Assembly: GCA_017544125.1 (NCBI GenBank)
Contig: JAFYET010000002.1
Span: 1-7,243, forward strand
From: Ruminococcus sp.
GTDB lineage: Bacteria; Bacillota; Clostridia; Oscillospirales; Ruminococcaceae
Length of the DNA stretch: 7,243 nucleotides
Reading direction: 5' to 3'
Position 1 is the stretch's first letter. Every line of letters begins with the position of its first letter. Both the position numbers and the translations under genes were made by a program. This document shows positions 1-6,472 of the stretch, in pieces. The notes below the pieces were generated by a model. The model did no database searches. It was not told the DNA's origin and was given only the letters and a program-made list of their open reading frames with translations.

Positions 1-50
1 CCCCTACACCACATCTAATCAGGTAATAATAGTAAGAAAGAAATAATTCC

Positions 51-85
51 TTTCCCCTGCCTCAATAGGGTGGGGGAAATGTTTT
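51..85 (+). terminator. Stem-loop before the ABC permease (leaky terminator or mRNA-stabilising hairpin)
   Basis: Bases 51-62 can pair with 68-79 around a 5-nt loop (63-67). The outer seven pairs (TTTCCCC with GGGGAAA) are perfect, and the inner five include three G-U wobbles. A short, impure T run follows (TGTTTTA, 80-86), so termination would be weak. The hairpin ends about ten bases before the permease ribosome site. In many amino acid ABC operons such a structure separates an abundant binding-protein message from the membrane-component genes; that role is inferred here. The rest of 1-50 shows no convincing gene or promoter. Confidence 0.6.
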
Positions 86-89
86 AGTA

Positions 90-104
90 AAGGAGTGCTA
101 TGTG
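90..104 (+). promoter_or_regulatory. Ribosome site fixing a GTG start for the permease
   Basis: AAGGAG at 90-95 lies 6 nt before GTG at 102-104. The nearby ATG at 100-102 is in another frame and reaches a stop after five codons, so GTG is the only sensible start; TTG at 105 is a weaker alternative. Confidence 0.8.
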
Positions 105-797
105 TTGGATAGCTTAATAGATTCCTTCAAGCAGAATTTCCTCGAGCAGGACAGGTGGAAGTACCTGACAGACGGTCTTATAACCACCCTTGAAATAACG
201 GTATTTGCTGTATTAATAGGCTTTGTGCTGGGCTTTCTTGTGGCGATAATCCGCTCTACCCACGATAAGACGGGCAGGCATAAGATAGCAAATTTCATAT
301 GCAAGATATACCTTACAGTTATCAGAGGCACGCCTATGGTGGTGCAGCTGCTCATAACCTACTTCGTTATCTTCGGCAGTGTCAATATTGATAAGATACT
401 CGTTGCGGTATTGGCTTTCGGATTCAACTCGGGGGCTTACGTGGCTGAGATAGTCCGTTCGGGTATAATGAGCATCGACAACGGTCAGTTTGAGGCTGGC
501 AGGAGCCTGGGGCTTAACTACCGCCAGACTATGACCAGTATCATTCTCCCACAGGCGTTCAAGACGGTTCTTCCCGCACTTGCAAATGAGTGTATAGTGC
601 TGCTTAAAGAAACATCTGTGGCAGGCTATATAGCCATTGCCGACCTCACAAAGGGCGGCGACATCATCAGGTCGCAGACATATTCGGCATTTATGCCGCT
701 GATGGCAGTTGCGCTTATTTACCTTGTAATGGTAATGATACTCTCAAACCTTGTCGGAAGACTTGAAAGGAGGCTCGCTAAGAATGATAGACATTAA
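102..797 (+). CDS. Polar amino acid ABC transporter permease (HisM/GlnP family)
   Basis: This is the inner-membrane channel subunit of an amino acid importer, expected to act as a dimer with the ATPase encoded next. The 231-residue length is usual for the family. Hydrophobic segments are visible at about 27-50, 78-95, 97-115, 150-180 and 197-219. RGTPMVVQL at 75-83 is typical of HisM/GlnP-type permeases. The cytoplasmic EAA loop that docks on the ATPase begins EAGRSLG at 131-137 and ends ILPQA at 148-152. Translation starts at GTG. The last 14 bases overlap the ATPase gene, which implies translational coupling. The substrate cannot be read from the sequence; glutamine, arginine, histidine or cystine are all possible. 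No binding protein is in the window. Confidence 0.93.
   Translation: MLDSLIDSFKQNFLEQDRWKYLTDGLITTLEITVFAVLIGFVLGFLVAIIRSTHDKTGRHKIANFICKIYLTVIRGTPMVVQLLITYFVIFGSVNIDKILVAVLAFGFNSGAYVAEIVRSGIMSIDNGQFEAGRSLGLNYRQTMTSIILPQAFKTVLPALANECIVLLKETSVAGYIAIADLTKGGDIIRSQTYSAFMPLMAVALIYLVMVMILSNLVGRLERRLAKNDRH
766..786 (+). promoter_or_regulatory. Ribosome site fixing the ATPase start
   Basis: AAAGGAGG at 766-773, inside the permease gene, lies 10 nt before ATG 784. The open frame extends upstream to an ATG at 751, but that would add 11 residues that do not resemble the family. The usual N-terminus begins with the short strand MIDIKDL, which matches a start at 784. Confidence 0.8.
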
Positions 798-1509
798 AGA
801 CCTCTGCAAGGATTTCGGTGAAGTGAGGGTGCTCAAAAACATCACCGAGACGATAGAAAAGGGCGAGAAGGTAGTTATCATAGGGCCCTCGGGCTCGGGC
901 AAGTCTACCTTTCTTCGCTGCCTTAACCGTATGGAGACACCCACTTCGGGCGATATTTTCTTTGACGGTGAGAATATAGCAAAGGCAAACGAAAAGCAGC
1001 TCAATAAGCTCAGGCAGAGAATGGGTATGGTGTTTCAGCACTTTAACCTCTTCCCGCACCTGACTATAAAGAAGAATATAACCCTTGCCCCTGTAAAGCT
1101 CGGCATTATGACTAAGGAAGAGGCTGACAAGAGGGCGGAGGAGCTTTTGAGTATAGTAGGTCTGCCCGATAAGGCTGACGAATACCCGGTAAGGCTCTCG
1201 GGCGGTCAGAAGCAGAGAATAGCCATAGCAAGGGCGCTGGCTATGAACCCCGAGGTAATGCTTTTTGACGAGCCGACCTCGGCACTTGACCCCGAAATGG
1301 TAGGCGAGGTGCTGGAGCTTATGAAAAAGCTCGCTGATGACGGCATGACAATGGTGGTCGTCACCCACGAAATGGGCTTTGCGAAAGAGGTGGCATCACG
1401 TGTGCTGTTTATGGCTGACGGTGCTATACTCGAGCAGGGTGAGCCAAAGACGTTTTTTGAAAACCCGCAGAATCAGAGACTAAAGGATTTCTTATCAAAG
1501 GTGCTGTAA
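784..1509 (+). CDS. Polar amino acid ABC transporter ATP-binding protein (GlnQ/HisP family)
   Basis: This is the cytoplasmic ATPase that powers the permease encoded just upstream. All nucleotide-binding motifs are intact in the 241-residue product: Walker [10 protein letters not shown] (34-42), Q-loop glutamine in [11 protein letters not shown] (Q85), signature LSGGQ (138-142), Walker B ending LFDEP with D162 and catalytic E163, D-loop SALD (166-169) and switch H195. The FQHFNLFPH stretch and length are typical of the polar amino acid subfamily. It shares 14 nt with the permease gene and is followed after one base by the acetyltransferase gene, so the three are very likely one transcript. Subfamily is secure; substrate is not. 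Confidence 0.95.
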   Translation: MIDIKDLCKDFGEVRVLKNITETIEKGEKVVIIGPSGSGKSTFLRCLNRMETPTSGDIFFDGENIAKANEKQLNKLRQRMGMVFQHFNLFPHLTIKKNITLAPVKLGIMTKEEADKRAEELLSIVGLPDKADEYPVRLSGGQKQRIAIARALAMNPEVMLFDEPTSALDPEMVGEVLELMKKLADDGMTMVVVTHEMGFAKEVASRVLFMADGAILEQGEPKTFFENPQNQRLKDFLSKVL

Positions 1510-1510
1510 T

Positions 1511-1933
1511 ATGGATCTGAGGATATACCTGTATAACAAGCCCGTGTCGGATATCAAGGCGCTTCGCACCGAGGTGTTCATAGATGAGCAGGGCTTTGAG
1601 AATGAATTTGACGAAACAGACAATAAGGCGACTCATGTGCTGATATACGACGGCAAAACGCCCATAGCCACAGGCAGACTATATTCCGATGATGGTCAGA
1701 GCTACCATATAGGGCGTGTGTGCGTCAGGAAGGAATACAGGGGCAAAAAGCTCGGCAGGCGTGTGCTTTCAGCGCTTGAGGAAGATGCAAGAAAAGCAGG
1801 CGGCAGCGAGGTGAAGCTGTCGGCACAGTGCAGGGCAAAGGAGTTTTACGAAAAGTGCGGCTATACTGCCACAGATGACCTGCACGATGATGAGGGCGTG
1901 CCTCATGTTACAATGATAAAAAAGCTAAGATAA
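1511..1933 (+). CDS. GNAT family N-acetyltransferase (ElaA/YjcF-like)
   Basis: This is a 140-residue acetyltransferase expected to move an acetyl group from acetyl-CoA to an unknown amine. The N-terminal pattern LRTEVFIDEQGF (18-29), then D37 and A40-x-H42, is typical of the ElaA/YjcF branch. The core strand IGRVCV (67-72) leads into the acetyl-CoA pyrophosphate loop YRGKKLG (76-82). The C-terminal FYEKCGY (112-118) is the usual GNAT motif B end. ATG lies one base after the ATPase stop, with a modest ribosome site AAAGGTG at 1497-1503 inside the ATPase gene, so it is probably coupled. It is the last gene of the transporter operon. Its link to the transported amino acid is unknown and may be only positional. 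Confidence 0.88.
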   Translation: MDLRIYLYNKPVSDIKALRTEVFIDEQGFENEFDETDNKATHVLIYDGKTPIATGRLYSDDGQSYHIGRVCVRKEYRGKKLGRRVLSALEEDARKAGGSEVKLSAQCRAKEFYEKCGYTATDDLHDDEGVPHVTMIKKLR

Positions 1934-1944
1934 ATCATACGGAT

Positions 1945-1976
1945 AAAGGAGCAGGTTATATTCTTGCTTCTTTTTT
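1945..1976 (+). terminator. Intrinsic terminator of the transporter-acetyltransferase operon
   Basis: Bases 1946-1955 (AAGGAGCAGG) pair with 1963-1972 (CTTGCTTCTT) over ten pairs, two of them G-U wobbles, around a 7-nt loop. A T run follows at 1971-1976. It starts 12 nt after the acetyltransferase stop, where a rho-independent terminator is expected. The AGGAG inside the stem is not followed by a start codon and is part of the hairpin. Confidence 0.85.
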
Positions 1977-2037
1977 CAAATTTAATTGGCTTTTGATTTA
2001 CAGTTTGTGAAAAGTGAATGAAAAATGAGCTATATTC

Positions 2038-2066
2038 TTGACAAATGCTCTAAAAAAGATTAAAAT
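2038..2066 (+). promoter_or_regulatory. Housekeeping (SigA-type) promoter for the LTA synthase family gene
   Basis: A perfect -35 TTGACA (2038-2043) is followed after exactly 17 nt by TAAAAT (2061-2066), one base from the -10 consensus. The DNA upstream (1977-2037) is AT-rich and holds no other gene. Transcription would start near 2073, giving a leader of about 44 nt containing the ribosome site AAAGGAG at 2105-2111, 5 nt before ATG 2117. No operator-like repeat was seen around it. Confidence 0.85.
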
Positions 2067-2116
2067 GTTAAGGTAGATAAAAACGAAAATCACCGTGTAT
2101 ATATAAAGGAGAAACT

Positions 2117-4396
2117 ATGGAAAAGGCAAAGAAACTATTTAAAGACCTGCCCGCAAGAACAAAGGTCTTTTGCAGTACACATATGCTTTTTATGCTGTAT
2201 GTGTTCTCGGCACTTGTCAATTCATTCGTGCTGAGGGTGTTTACGGTAAAGTTTACATATAACTTTATAAAGCCGATATTTGCCGATGTGGCGGCGGTGC
2301 TTATCATCGGTATGTTCAGCTTTCTTATAAAGCCAAAGCGCAGGATAATATACTATATGATATTCAACTGCCTGTTTGTTTTCCTGTGTATCGCAAACTC
2401 GATTTACTATACAAACTATAAGTCGTTCGCGTCCGTTTCGCTGTTGTCAACGGCATCACAGCTCGGCGGCGTTATGGACGCAGTCACCAAGAATATCATG
2501 GAGCCTAAGGACCTGCTTTTCCTGTGGTCAATACCGGCTATGATAGTCCTTAGCATATTCATAAAGAAAAAGCGCCACGGCTATTACGATAAGCTCGCAG
2601 AGCAAAAGAAGGGCAAAAAGTACTTCCTGCGTACACTTATCGTGGGCTTTGTGTTTGCGGGAACTGCGGCGCTCATGTTCTCGGGTACGGATTACAGCCG
2701 TCTGAGAAAGCAGTGGAACAGAGAGTATACCCTTGCTACCTTCGGGCTTTATACCTACCAGATATCCGATACCGTGCAGAGTGTTTACTCAAAGATAAAC
2801 CTCATGTTCGGCTATGACGAGAGCAAGGAGCAGTTTACAAGCTTCTATACCGATAAGGACACTAAGGACGCTGTCAGCAAGAAGAATGAATACAGCAATA
2901 TGTTCAAGGGCAAGAATATGCTCGTTATCCACGCCGAGAGCATACAGGGCTATACCCTCGGTACTTATATGAACGGCGAGGAGGTAACGCCTACCCTCAA
3001 CAAGCTCGCAAAGGAAGGGCTTTACTTCAATAACTTCTACGCTCAGGAGAGCGTTGGTACAAGCTCTGACTCGGAGTTTACATTCTCCACCTCGCTGATG
3101 CCCGCATCTACGGGTACAGTTGCTATCAATTACTGGGACAGGGATTATACCTCGATTCAGAAGCTCGTTAAGGATAAGGGCTATTTTGTATTCAGTATGC
3201 ACGGCAACAACGGCTCATACTGGAACAGAATGAACCTGCATAATTCCCTCGGCTATGATAAGTTCTTTAACTACACTACCGACTTCAATATTGATGAGAC
3301 AATAGGTCTGGGTCTTTCAGATAAATCCTTCTTCAAGCAGGCAGTGCCTAAGATAAAGGAGATAGACCAGAACAACAAGAACTGGTACGGCGCTATGATA
3401 ATGCTCACAAACCACACCCCCTTTACCGATATAGAGCGTGTCAGCGACTTTGATGTTACCTTCAAGTATAAGAAGGTAAACGAAGAGACAGGGCTTTATG
3501 AGGAAGTCTCTGCACCGTTCCTCGAGGGAACAAAGCTGGGCAGCTATATCAAGAGCGTTCATTACGCAGATGAGGCGCTTGCACAGTTTTTAAATGACCT
3601 TGACAACGAGGGTCTGCTCGATGACACTGTAGTAATAATCTACGGCGACCATGACGCAAAGGTCAAGGAAGAGGAGTATGAGTATTACTACAACTATAAC
3701 CCATTTACCGAGACAGTTCTCGAGGAGGGTGACCCCGGCTATATACCTGTTGACGATTTCTATTATAACATCAACAGAAAAGTGCCTTTCATAATCTGGC
3801 AGAAAGAGCCTCAGTATGAGCCTAAGGAGATAAGCACTGTAATGGGTATGTATGACGTGCTGCCTACCCTTGGCAATATGTTCGGCTTCAATAACCCCTA
3901 TGCCCTCGGTCATGACGTTATGTCGGTAGGCGAGGATAAGGAAAACGTTGTCATCTTCCCCAATGGCAATTTTGTAACAGATACTATCTACTACAACAGT
4001 CAGAAGGATATCTACTTTGACCTAAAGGATTATGAGAACGTGGCAATGAACGCTTCCTGCAACCAGGTGTATAAGGATATACCCGATCCCGTGTACGATG
4101 AGACGAGAGACGGTATCTTCAAGGCTATAGACGATGAGCGATACTCCGCAGCCGCCTGCGATGCCAGAAAGGACGACGGCGTTGTCGATGAAGCCTACAT
4201 TCAGGCATACTCAGATTATGCCGAGCTGAGGATAAGCATCTCCAACTCGATAATCTACTATGATATGATAAACAAGACCGCCGACGGCTTTACTGACCTC
4301 GAGGTCAGTGATGAGCCTTATGAGCAGCCTGACGAAGAATACTCGGTATTCGCCCCGCCATCATATCACAAGAGCAAGCATATAAATGCAGCTTAA
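2117..4396 (+). CDS. LTA synthase family protein (membrane-anchored sulfatase/phosphoglycerol transferase)
   Basis: This is a polytopic membrane protein with an extracellular alkaline-phosphatase-superfamily domain, expected to transfer glycerol-phosphate from phosphatidylglycerol to an envelope glycopolymer or glycolipid. Five hydrophobic segments fall at about 20-42, 52-71, 77-98, 132-150 and 170-190; the catalytic domain starts near 265. Residues matching the S. aureus LtaS active site are E274 (in VIHAES), W369 and R371 (in YWNR), H433 (in NHTPF), and D511-H512 (in YGDHD). The nucleophile region reads GTSSDSE (314-320), so Ser316 stands where LtaS has Thr300. At 759 residues it is longer than the roughly 650 of LtaS, with a Tyr/Glu-rich insert at about 516-552 and an acidic tail from about 640. 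It has its own promoter and terminator, so it is monocistronic. LTA synthesis is the family role; another phosphoglycerol acceptor is possible. Confidence 0.9.
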   Translation: MEKAKKLFKDLPARTKVFCSTHMLFMLYVFSALVNSFVLRVFTVKFTYNFIKPIFADVAAVLIIGMFSFLIKPKRRIIYYMIFNCLFVFLCIANSIYYTNYKSFASVSLLSTASQLGGVMDAVTKNIMEPKDLLFLWSIPAMIVLSIFIKKKRHGYYDKLAEQKKGKKYFLRTLIVGFVFAGTAALMFSGTDYSRLRKQWNREYTLATFGLYTYQISDTVQSVYSKINLMFGYDESKEQFTSFYTDKDTKDAVSKKNEYSNMFKGKNMLVIHAESIQGYTLGTYMNGEEVTPTLNKLAKEGLYFNNFYAQESVGTSSDSEFTFSTSLMPASTGTVAINYWDRDYTSIQKLVKDKGYFVFSMHGNNGSYWNRMNLHNSLGYDKFFNYTTDFNIDETIGLGLSDKSFFKQAVPKIKEIDQNNKNWYGAMIMLTNHTPFTDIERVSDFDVTFKYKKVNEETGLYEEVSAPFLEGTKLGSYIKSVHYADEALAQFLNDLDNEGLLDDTVVIIYGDHDAKVKEEEYEYYYNYNPFTETVLEEGDPGYIPVDDFYYNINRKVPFIIWQKEPQYEPKEISTVMGMYDVLPTLGNMFGFNNPYALGHDVMSVGEDKENVVIFPNGNFVTDTIYYNSQKDIYFDLKDYENVAMNASCNQVYKDIPDPVYDETRDGIFKAIDDERYSAAACDARKDDGVVDEAYIQAYSDYAELRISISNSIIYYDMINKTADGFTDLEVSDEPYEQPDEEYSVFAPPSYHKSKHINAA

Positions 4397-4406
4397 ACAG
4401 TATTTT

Positions 4407-4441
4407 AAAAGATATGGCCTTTTTAGGTCATATCTTTTTTT
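4407..4441 (+). terminator. Intrinsic terminator after the LTA synthase family gene
   Basis: Bases 4407-4419 pair with 4426-4438 over 13 pairs with one G-U wobble and a 6-nt loop, ending in a T run at 4435-4441. It begins 10 nt after the stop codon. The left arm begins with four A, so it could also terminate on the opposite strand, though no minus-strand gene is present. Its right arm overlaps the proposed -35 element of the next unit. Confidence 0.92.
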
Positions 4442-4456
4442 GTTGCTGCATAAACT
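4428..4456 (+). promoter_or_regulatory. Putative SigE-type sporulation promoter for the sipL-spoIVA unit
   Basis: TCATATC (4428-4434) matches six of seven positions of the B. subtilis SigE -35 consensus KMATATT. After 14 nt, CATAAACT (4449-4456) matches seven of eight positions of the -10 consensus CATACAHT. The expected start near 4463 leaves a leader of about 49 nt with the ribosome site intact. SigE directs mother-cell expression of spoIVA in B. subtilis, which fits the genes downstream. The call rests on motif matching only, by eye. Confidence 0.55.
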
Positions 4457-4511
4457 TAATCAGAAACGCTTTAAGAACGTGTTTTGATTACATACAGGGA
4501 GGATATATGTT

Positions 4512-6065
4512 ATGCAGGTAAGTGAACTTAAACAAAAAAGCACTTCTCTTGAAAGCCTTGTGCGCATTTTTGATGAGGGTGTTGAGCAGACGGTGGAGAA
4601 GGACTTCGTGCTGCCCGATTACTGCCCCGATATCTTCAGGATAGTCAAGTGCCGCTGCTGCCCGAGGATACTTTCATACAGCTTAAGCGGGCGCAGGCTG
4701 ACATTTGAGCTGGCTGTATCGCTCAAGCTGATATATGAAAGCGAGGGCAGCAGCAGGCTTGGCTTTACCGAGCAGAAGATGCAGTATTCCAAATCGGTCG
4801 AGCTGCCGAAAGAAGCTGACAGAGCTTATGTAAAGCTCACCCCCGTCTGCGATTATGCCGACCCGAGGGTGGTCAACAAGCGCCGCATTGATGTAAGGGG
4901 CGCTGTCACCACGAGGGTGTGCGTTATGGCAAATGAGCAAAAAAGCATAATAAGCGAGTGTACGGGTGCGGGGGTCGAGCTTAAAAAGAGAACCGTTTCA
5001 TTCCCGGCAAAGAGAATATGCCTTGATAAGCGGGTCACTATTGTCGAGGAGTTTGAGCTTGGCGAGACAAAGCCCAGACCCGCCGCCGTTATCAGGTGCG
5101 ACTGCGCCGTGATAAAGGGCGAGCATAAGACGGTTTCGGGCAAGATAGTGCTAAAAGGCGATGCCGAGGTGTCGGTGCTGTATTCCACCCTTGAAGCGGA
5201 GAAGGAGAGCTTTGACACCATGCGCTTTACAGTTCCTTTTTCAAAGATAATAGATGCCGACGGGGTAGATGAGAGCTTTGATATGTGTGCGCAGATAAGC
5301 TGTGCTTGCTGTGAGATAATGCCAAAGGGCGAGGGCGCATCGACCCTTGAATGTGAGATAGTGCTGCTGTGCGAGATAAGCGCTGTATGCATGATGACCG
5401 CCGAGGCTGCCGGCGACGCATATTCCACAGTGTACGAAACCGCCTGCACATTTGACGATGTGCGAATAGAGGGTAAGCCGTCAGCGGTGGATATGAGCAT
5501 ATCAAAAACCGTCACCGTGGGGTCGCCCGATGAGCAGATAAGCAGGGTATACGATTGCTGCGGTGAGCTGAACGGGCTAAGCACCCGATATGACAGTGAA
5601 AAGAACGCTTTCCTGCTGCTTGGCAATATCAGAATGTGTATGCTCGGTCTTGCTGAGAGCGGCAGACCTGTGTATCTTGAGCGTGAGGAGCCCTTTGAGG
5701 CTGTGATAGACGGGGGCGGCTGTGTTACAGCACAGAGCAGGGTGGATATAAACGCATTTGTAAGAAGCACATCATTCAGGCTTACAGAGCCGGGCTCTGC
5801 CGAGCTGACCGCACAGATATGCGTTACGGGGCATATCACCGAATGCAGCGAGTATAAGCTGTTGACGGCGGTCGATGTGCTGCGTGATAAGACCCTGCAA
5901 AGGGCTCAGGGCTGTGCTGTGAAGCTGTGTCGTGTAGATAAGGAAACCGATATATGGGATATAGCCAAGAAGTATTCCACCAAAGCAGAGCTTATAGAGC
6001 AGGAGAACGACCTTACGGATATGACCGCTGCCAAGGGCAGTATGCTGCTCATACCGCTTATATGA
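4512..6065 (+). CDS. sipL: SipL-like SPOCS (DUF3794)-LysM spore morphogenesis protein
   Basis: This is a 517-residue soluble protein with no signal peptide, expected in the mother cell at the forespore surface, where SipL-type proteins recruit or tether SpoIVA for coat assembly. The N-terminal VEKDFVLPDYCPDIFRIV (28-45) is the hallmark of proteins carrying SPOCS/DUF3794 domains; further beta-rich SPOCS-like segments fill about 150-445. A LysM domain closes the protein (about 471-516), with DIWDIAKKYST and the terminal LLIPLI typical of LysM. The length is close to that of C. difficile SipL as I recall it. ATG 4512 has GGGAGG at 4497-4502, 9 nt upstream; the ATG at 4507 stops after four codons. 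It has 26 cysteines, including CRCC (47-50), CACC (264-267) and CC (349-350), which is unusual. It is followed after 17 nt by spoIVA. Family placement is firm; the sipL symbol is by resemblance. Confidence 0.85.
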   Translation: MQVSELKQKSTSLESLVRIFDEGVEQTVEKDFVLPDYCPDIFRIVKCRCCPRILSYSLSGRRLTFELAVSLKLIYESEGSSRLGFTEQKMQYSKSVELPKEADRAYVKLTPVCDYADPRVVNKRRIDVRGAVTTRVCVMANEQKSIISECTGAGVELKKRTVSFPAKRICLDKRVTIVEEFELGETKPRPAAVIRCDCAVIKGEHKTVSGKIVLKGDAEVSVLYSTLEAEKESFDTMRFTVPFSKIIDADGVDESFDMCAQISCACCEIMPKGEGASTLECEIVLLCEISAVCMMTAEAAGDAYSTVYETACTFDDVRIEGKPSAVDMSISKTVTVGSPDEQISRVYDCCGELNGLSTRYDSEKNAFLLLGNIRMCMLGLAESGRPVYLEREEPFEAVIDGGGCVTAQSRVDINAFVRSTSFRLTEPGSAELTAQICVTGHITECSEYKLLTAVDVLRDKTLQRAQGCAVKLCRVDKETDIWDIAKKYSTKAELIEQENDLTDMTAAKGSMLLIPLI

Positions 6066-6072
6066 CAAAGAG

Positions 6073-6088
6073 AGGAGAGATGATGATG
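6073..6088 (+). promoter_or_regulatory. Ribosome site and triple ATG at the spoIVA start
   Basis: AGGAG at 6073-6077 precedes three in-frame ATG codons at 6080, 6083 and 6086, with spacers of 2, 5 and 8 nt. The first is too close; the second and third are both plausible. Counting from 6080 reproduces B. subtilis SpoIVA residue numbers for the Walker lysine (K30) and aspartate (D97), but this does not decide the start. Confidence 0.7.
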
Positions 6089-6448
6089 AGTGATATATAC
6101 GGCGATATCGCCAAAAGAACCGGCGGCAATATATACATAGGCGTTGCAGGCCCCGTGAGAACAGGCAAATCCACATTCATAAAGCAGTTTATGGAAAGGG
6201 CGGTTATACCCAACATCGAGAGCGACTTTATGAGAGAGCGTGCAACAGATGAGCTGCCCCAGTCATCGGGCGGGCGCACTATAATGACCGCCGAGCCTAA
6301 GTTCATACCCGAGGAGGCTGTAAGCATAAGCATAGGGGAGAGCACACAGATGAACGTCCGCCTCATCGACTGCGTGGGGTACATAATACCCTCGGCGATA
6401 GGCTATATCGAGGACGAAGCCCCACGCATGGTCAAGACCCCGTGGTTT

Positions 6449-6451
6449 TAG
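6449..6451 (+). other. In-frame TAG (amber) codon within spoIVA
   Basis: The codons read ACC CCG TGG TTT TAG GAC GAG. Spacing to the downstream PF pair is the same as in B. subtilis (TPWYEEPIPF), so TAG replaces a residue rather than inserting one. A one-base change from GAG (Glu) or CAG (Gln) would produce it. The five complete genes in the window end in TAA (four) or TGA (one); none ends in TAG, though five is too few to argue for recoding. Confidence 0.9.
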
Positions 6452-6454
6452 GAC

Positions 6455-6472
6455 GAGGTGCCTTTTAATATG
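6455..6472 (+). promoter_or_regulatory. Possible translation restart site just after the amber codon
   Basis: GAGGTG (6455-6460) complements six bases of the usual anti-Shine-Dalgarno tail and lies 9 nt before the in-frame ATG at 6470-6472. Restart here would make a SpoIVA fragment beginning MAAEVGTRKV, lacking the Walker motifs. GAGGTG also arises simply from the codons GAG GTG, which recur in this DNA, so the match may be chance. Confidence 0.25.

Noticed and set aside
751..783. Longer ATPase start at ATG 751
   Set aside because: The extra residues are not family-like, and the strong AAAGGAGG at 766-773 points to ATG 784.
2005..2036. Second promoter TTGTGA / TATATT upstream of the LTA synthase gene
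   Set aside because: The spacer is 20 nt, too long for a normal SigA promoter, and the 2038-2066 promoter is far better.
1957..2040. A 10-bp direct repeat, TATATTCTTG, at 1957-1966 and 2031-2040
   Set aside because: One copy is in the terminator loop and arm, the other overlaps the promoter -35. With only two copies in AT-rich DNA and no symmetry, chance is the simplest explanation.
4491..4498. CATACAGG as an alternative SigE -10 element
   Set aside because: Its start point would fall at about 4505, cutting off the ribosome site at 4497-4502, and no -35 match lies at the right distance upstream.
4853..5839. A 328-codon open frame on the minus strand, opposite the SipL-like gene
   Set aside because: It is low-complexity in composition, rich in Ser, Thr and Ile, with no recognisable domain, no ribosome site and complete overlap with a well-supported gene. 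It is a codon-bias shadow.
5954..6079. Upstream extension of the spoIVA frame to an ATG at 5954
   Set aside because: It would overlap the SipL-like gene by over 100 nt, and the added residues do not resemble SpoIVA. The ribosome site and ATG cluster at 6073-6088 give the expected family N-terminus.
6449..6451. Pyrrolysine at the TAG codon
   Set aside because: Pyrrolysine is known mainly in methylamine methyltransferases of organisms carrying pyl genes. Nothing in the window suggests those genes, and this site is a variable acidic or polar position, not a catalytic one.
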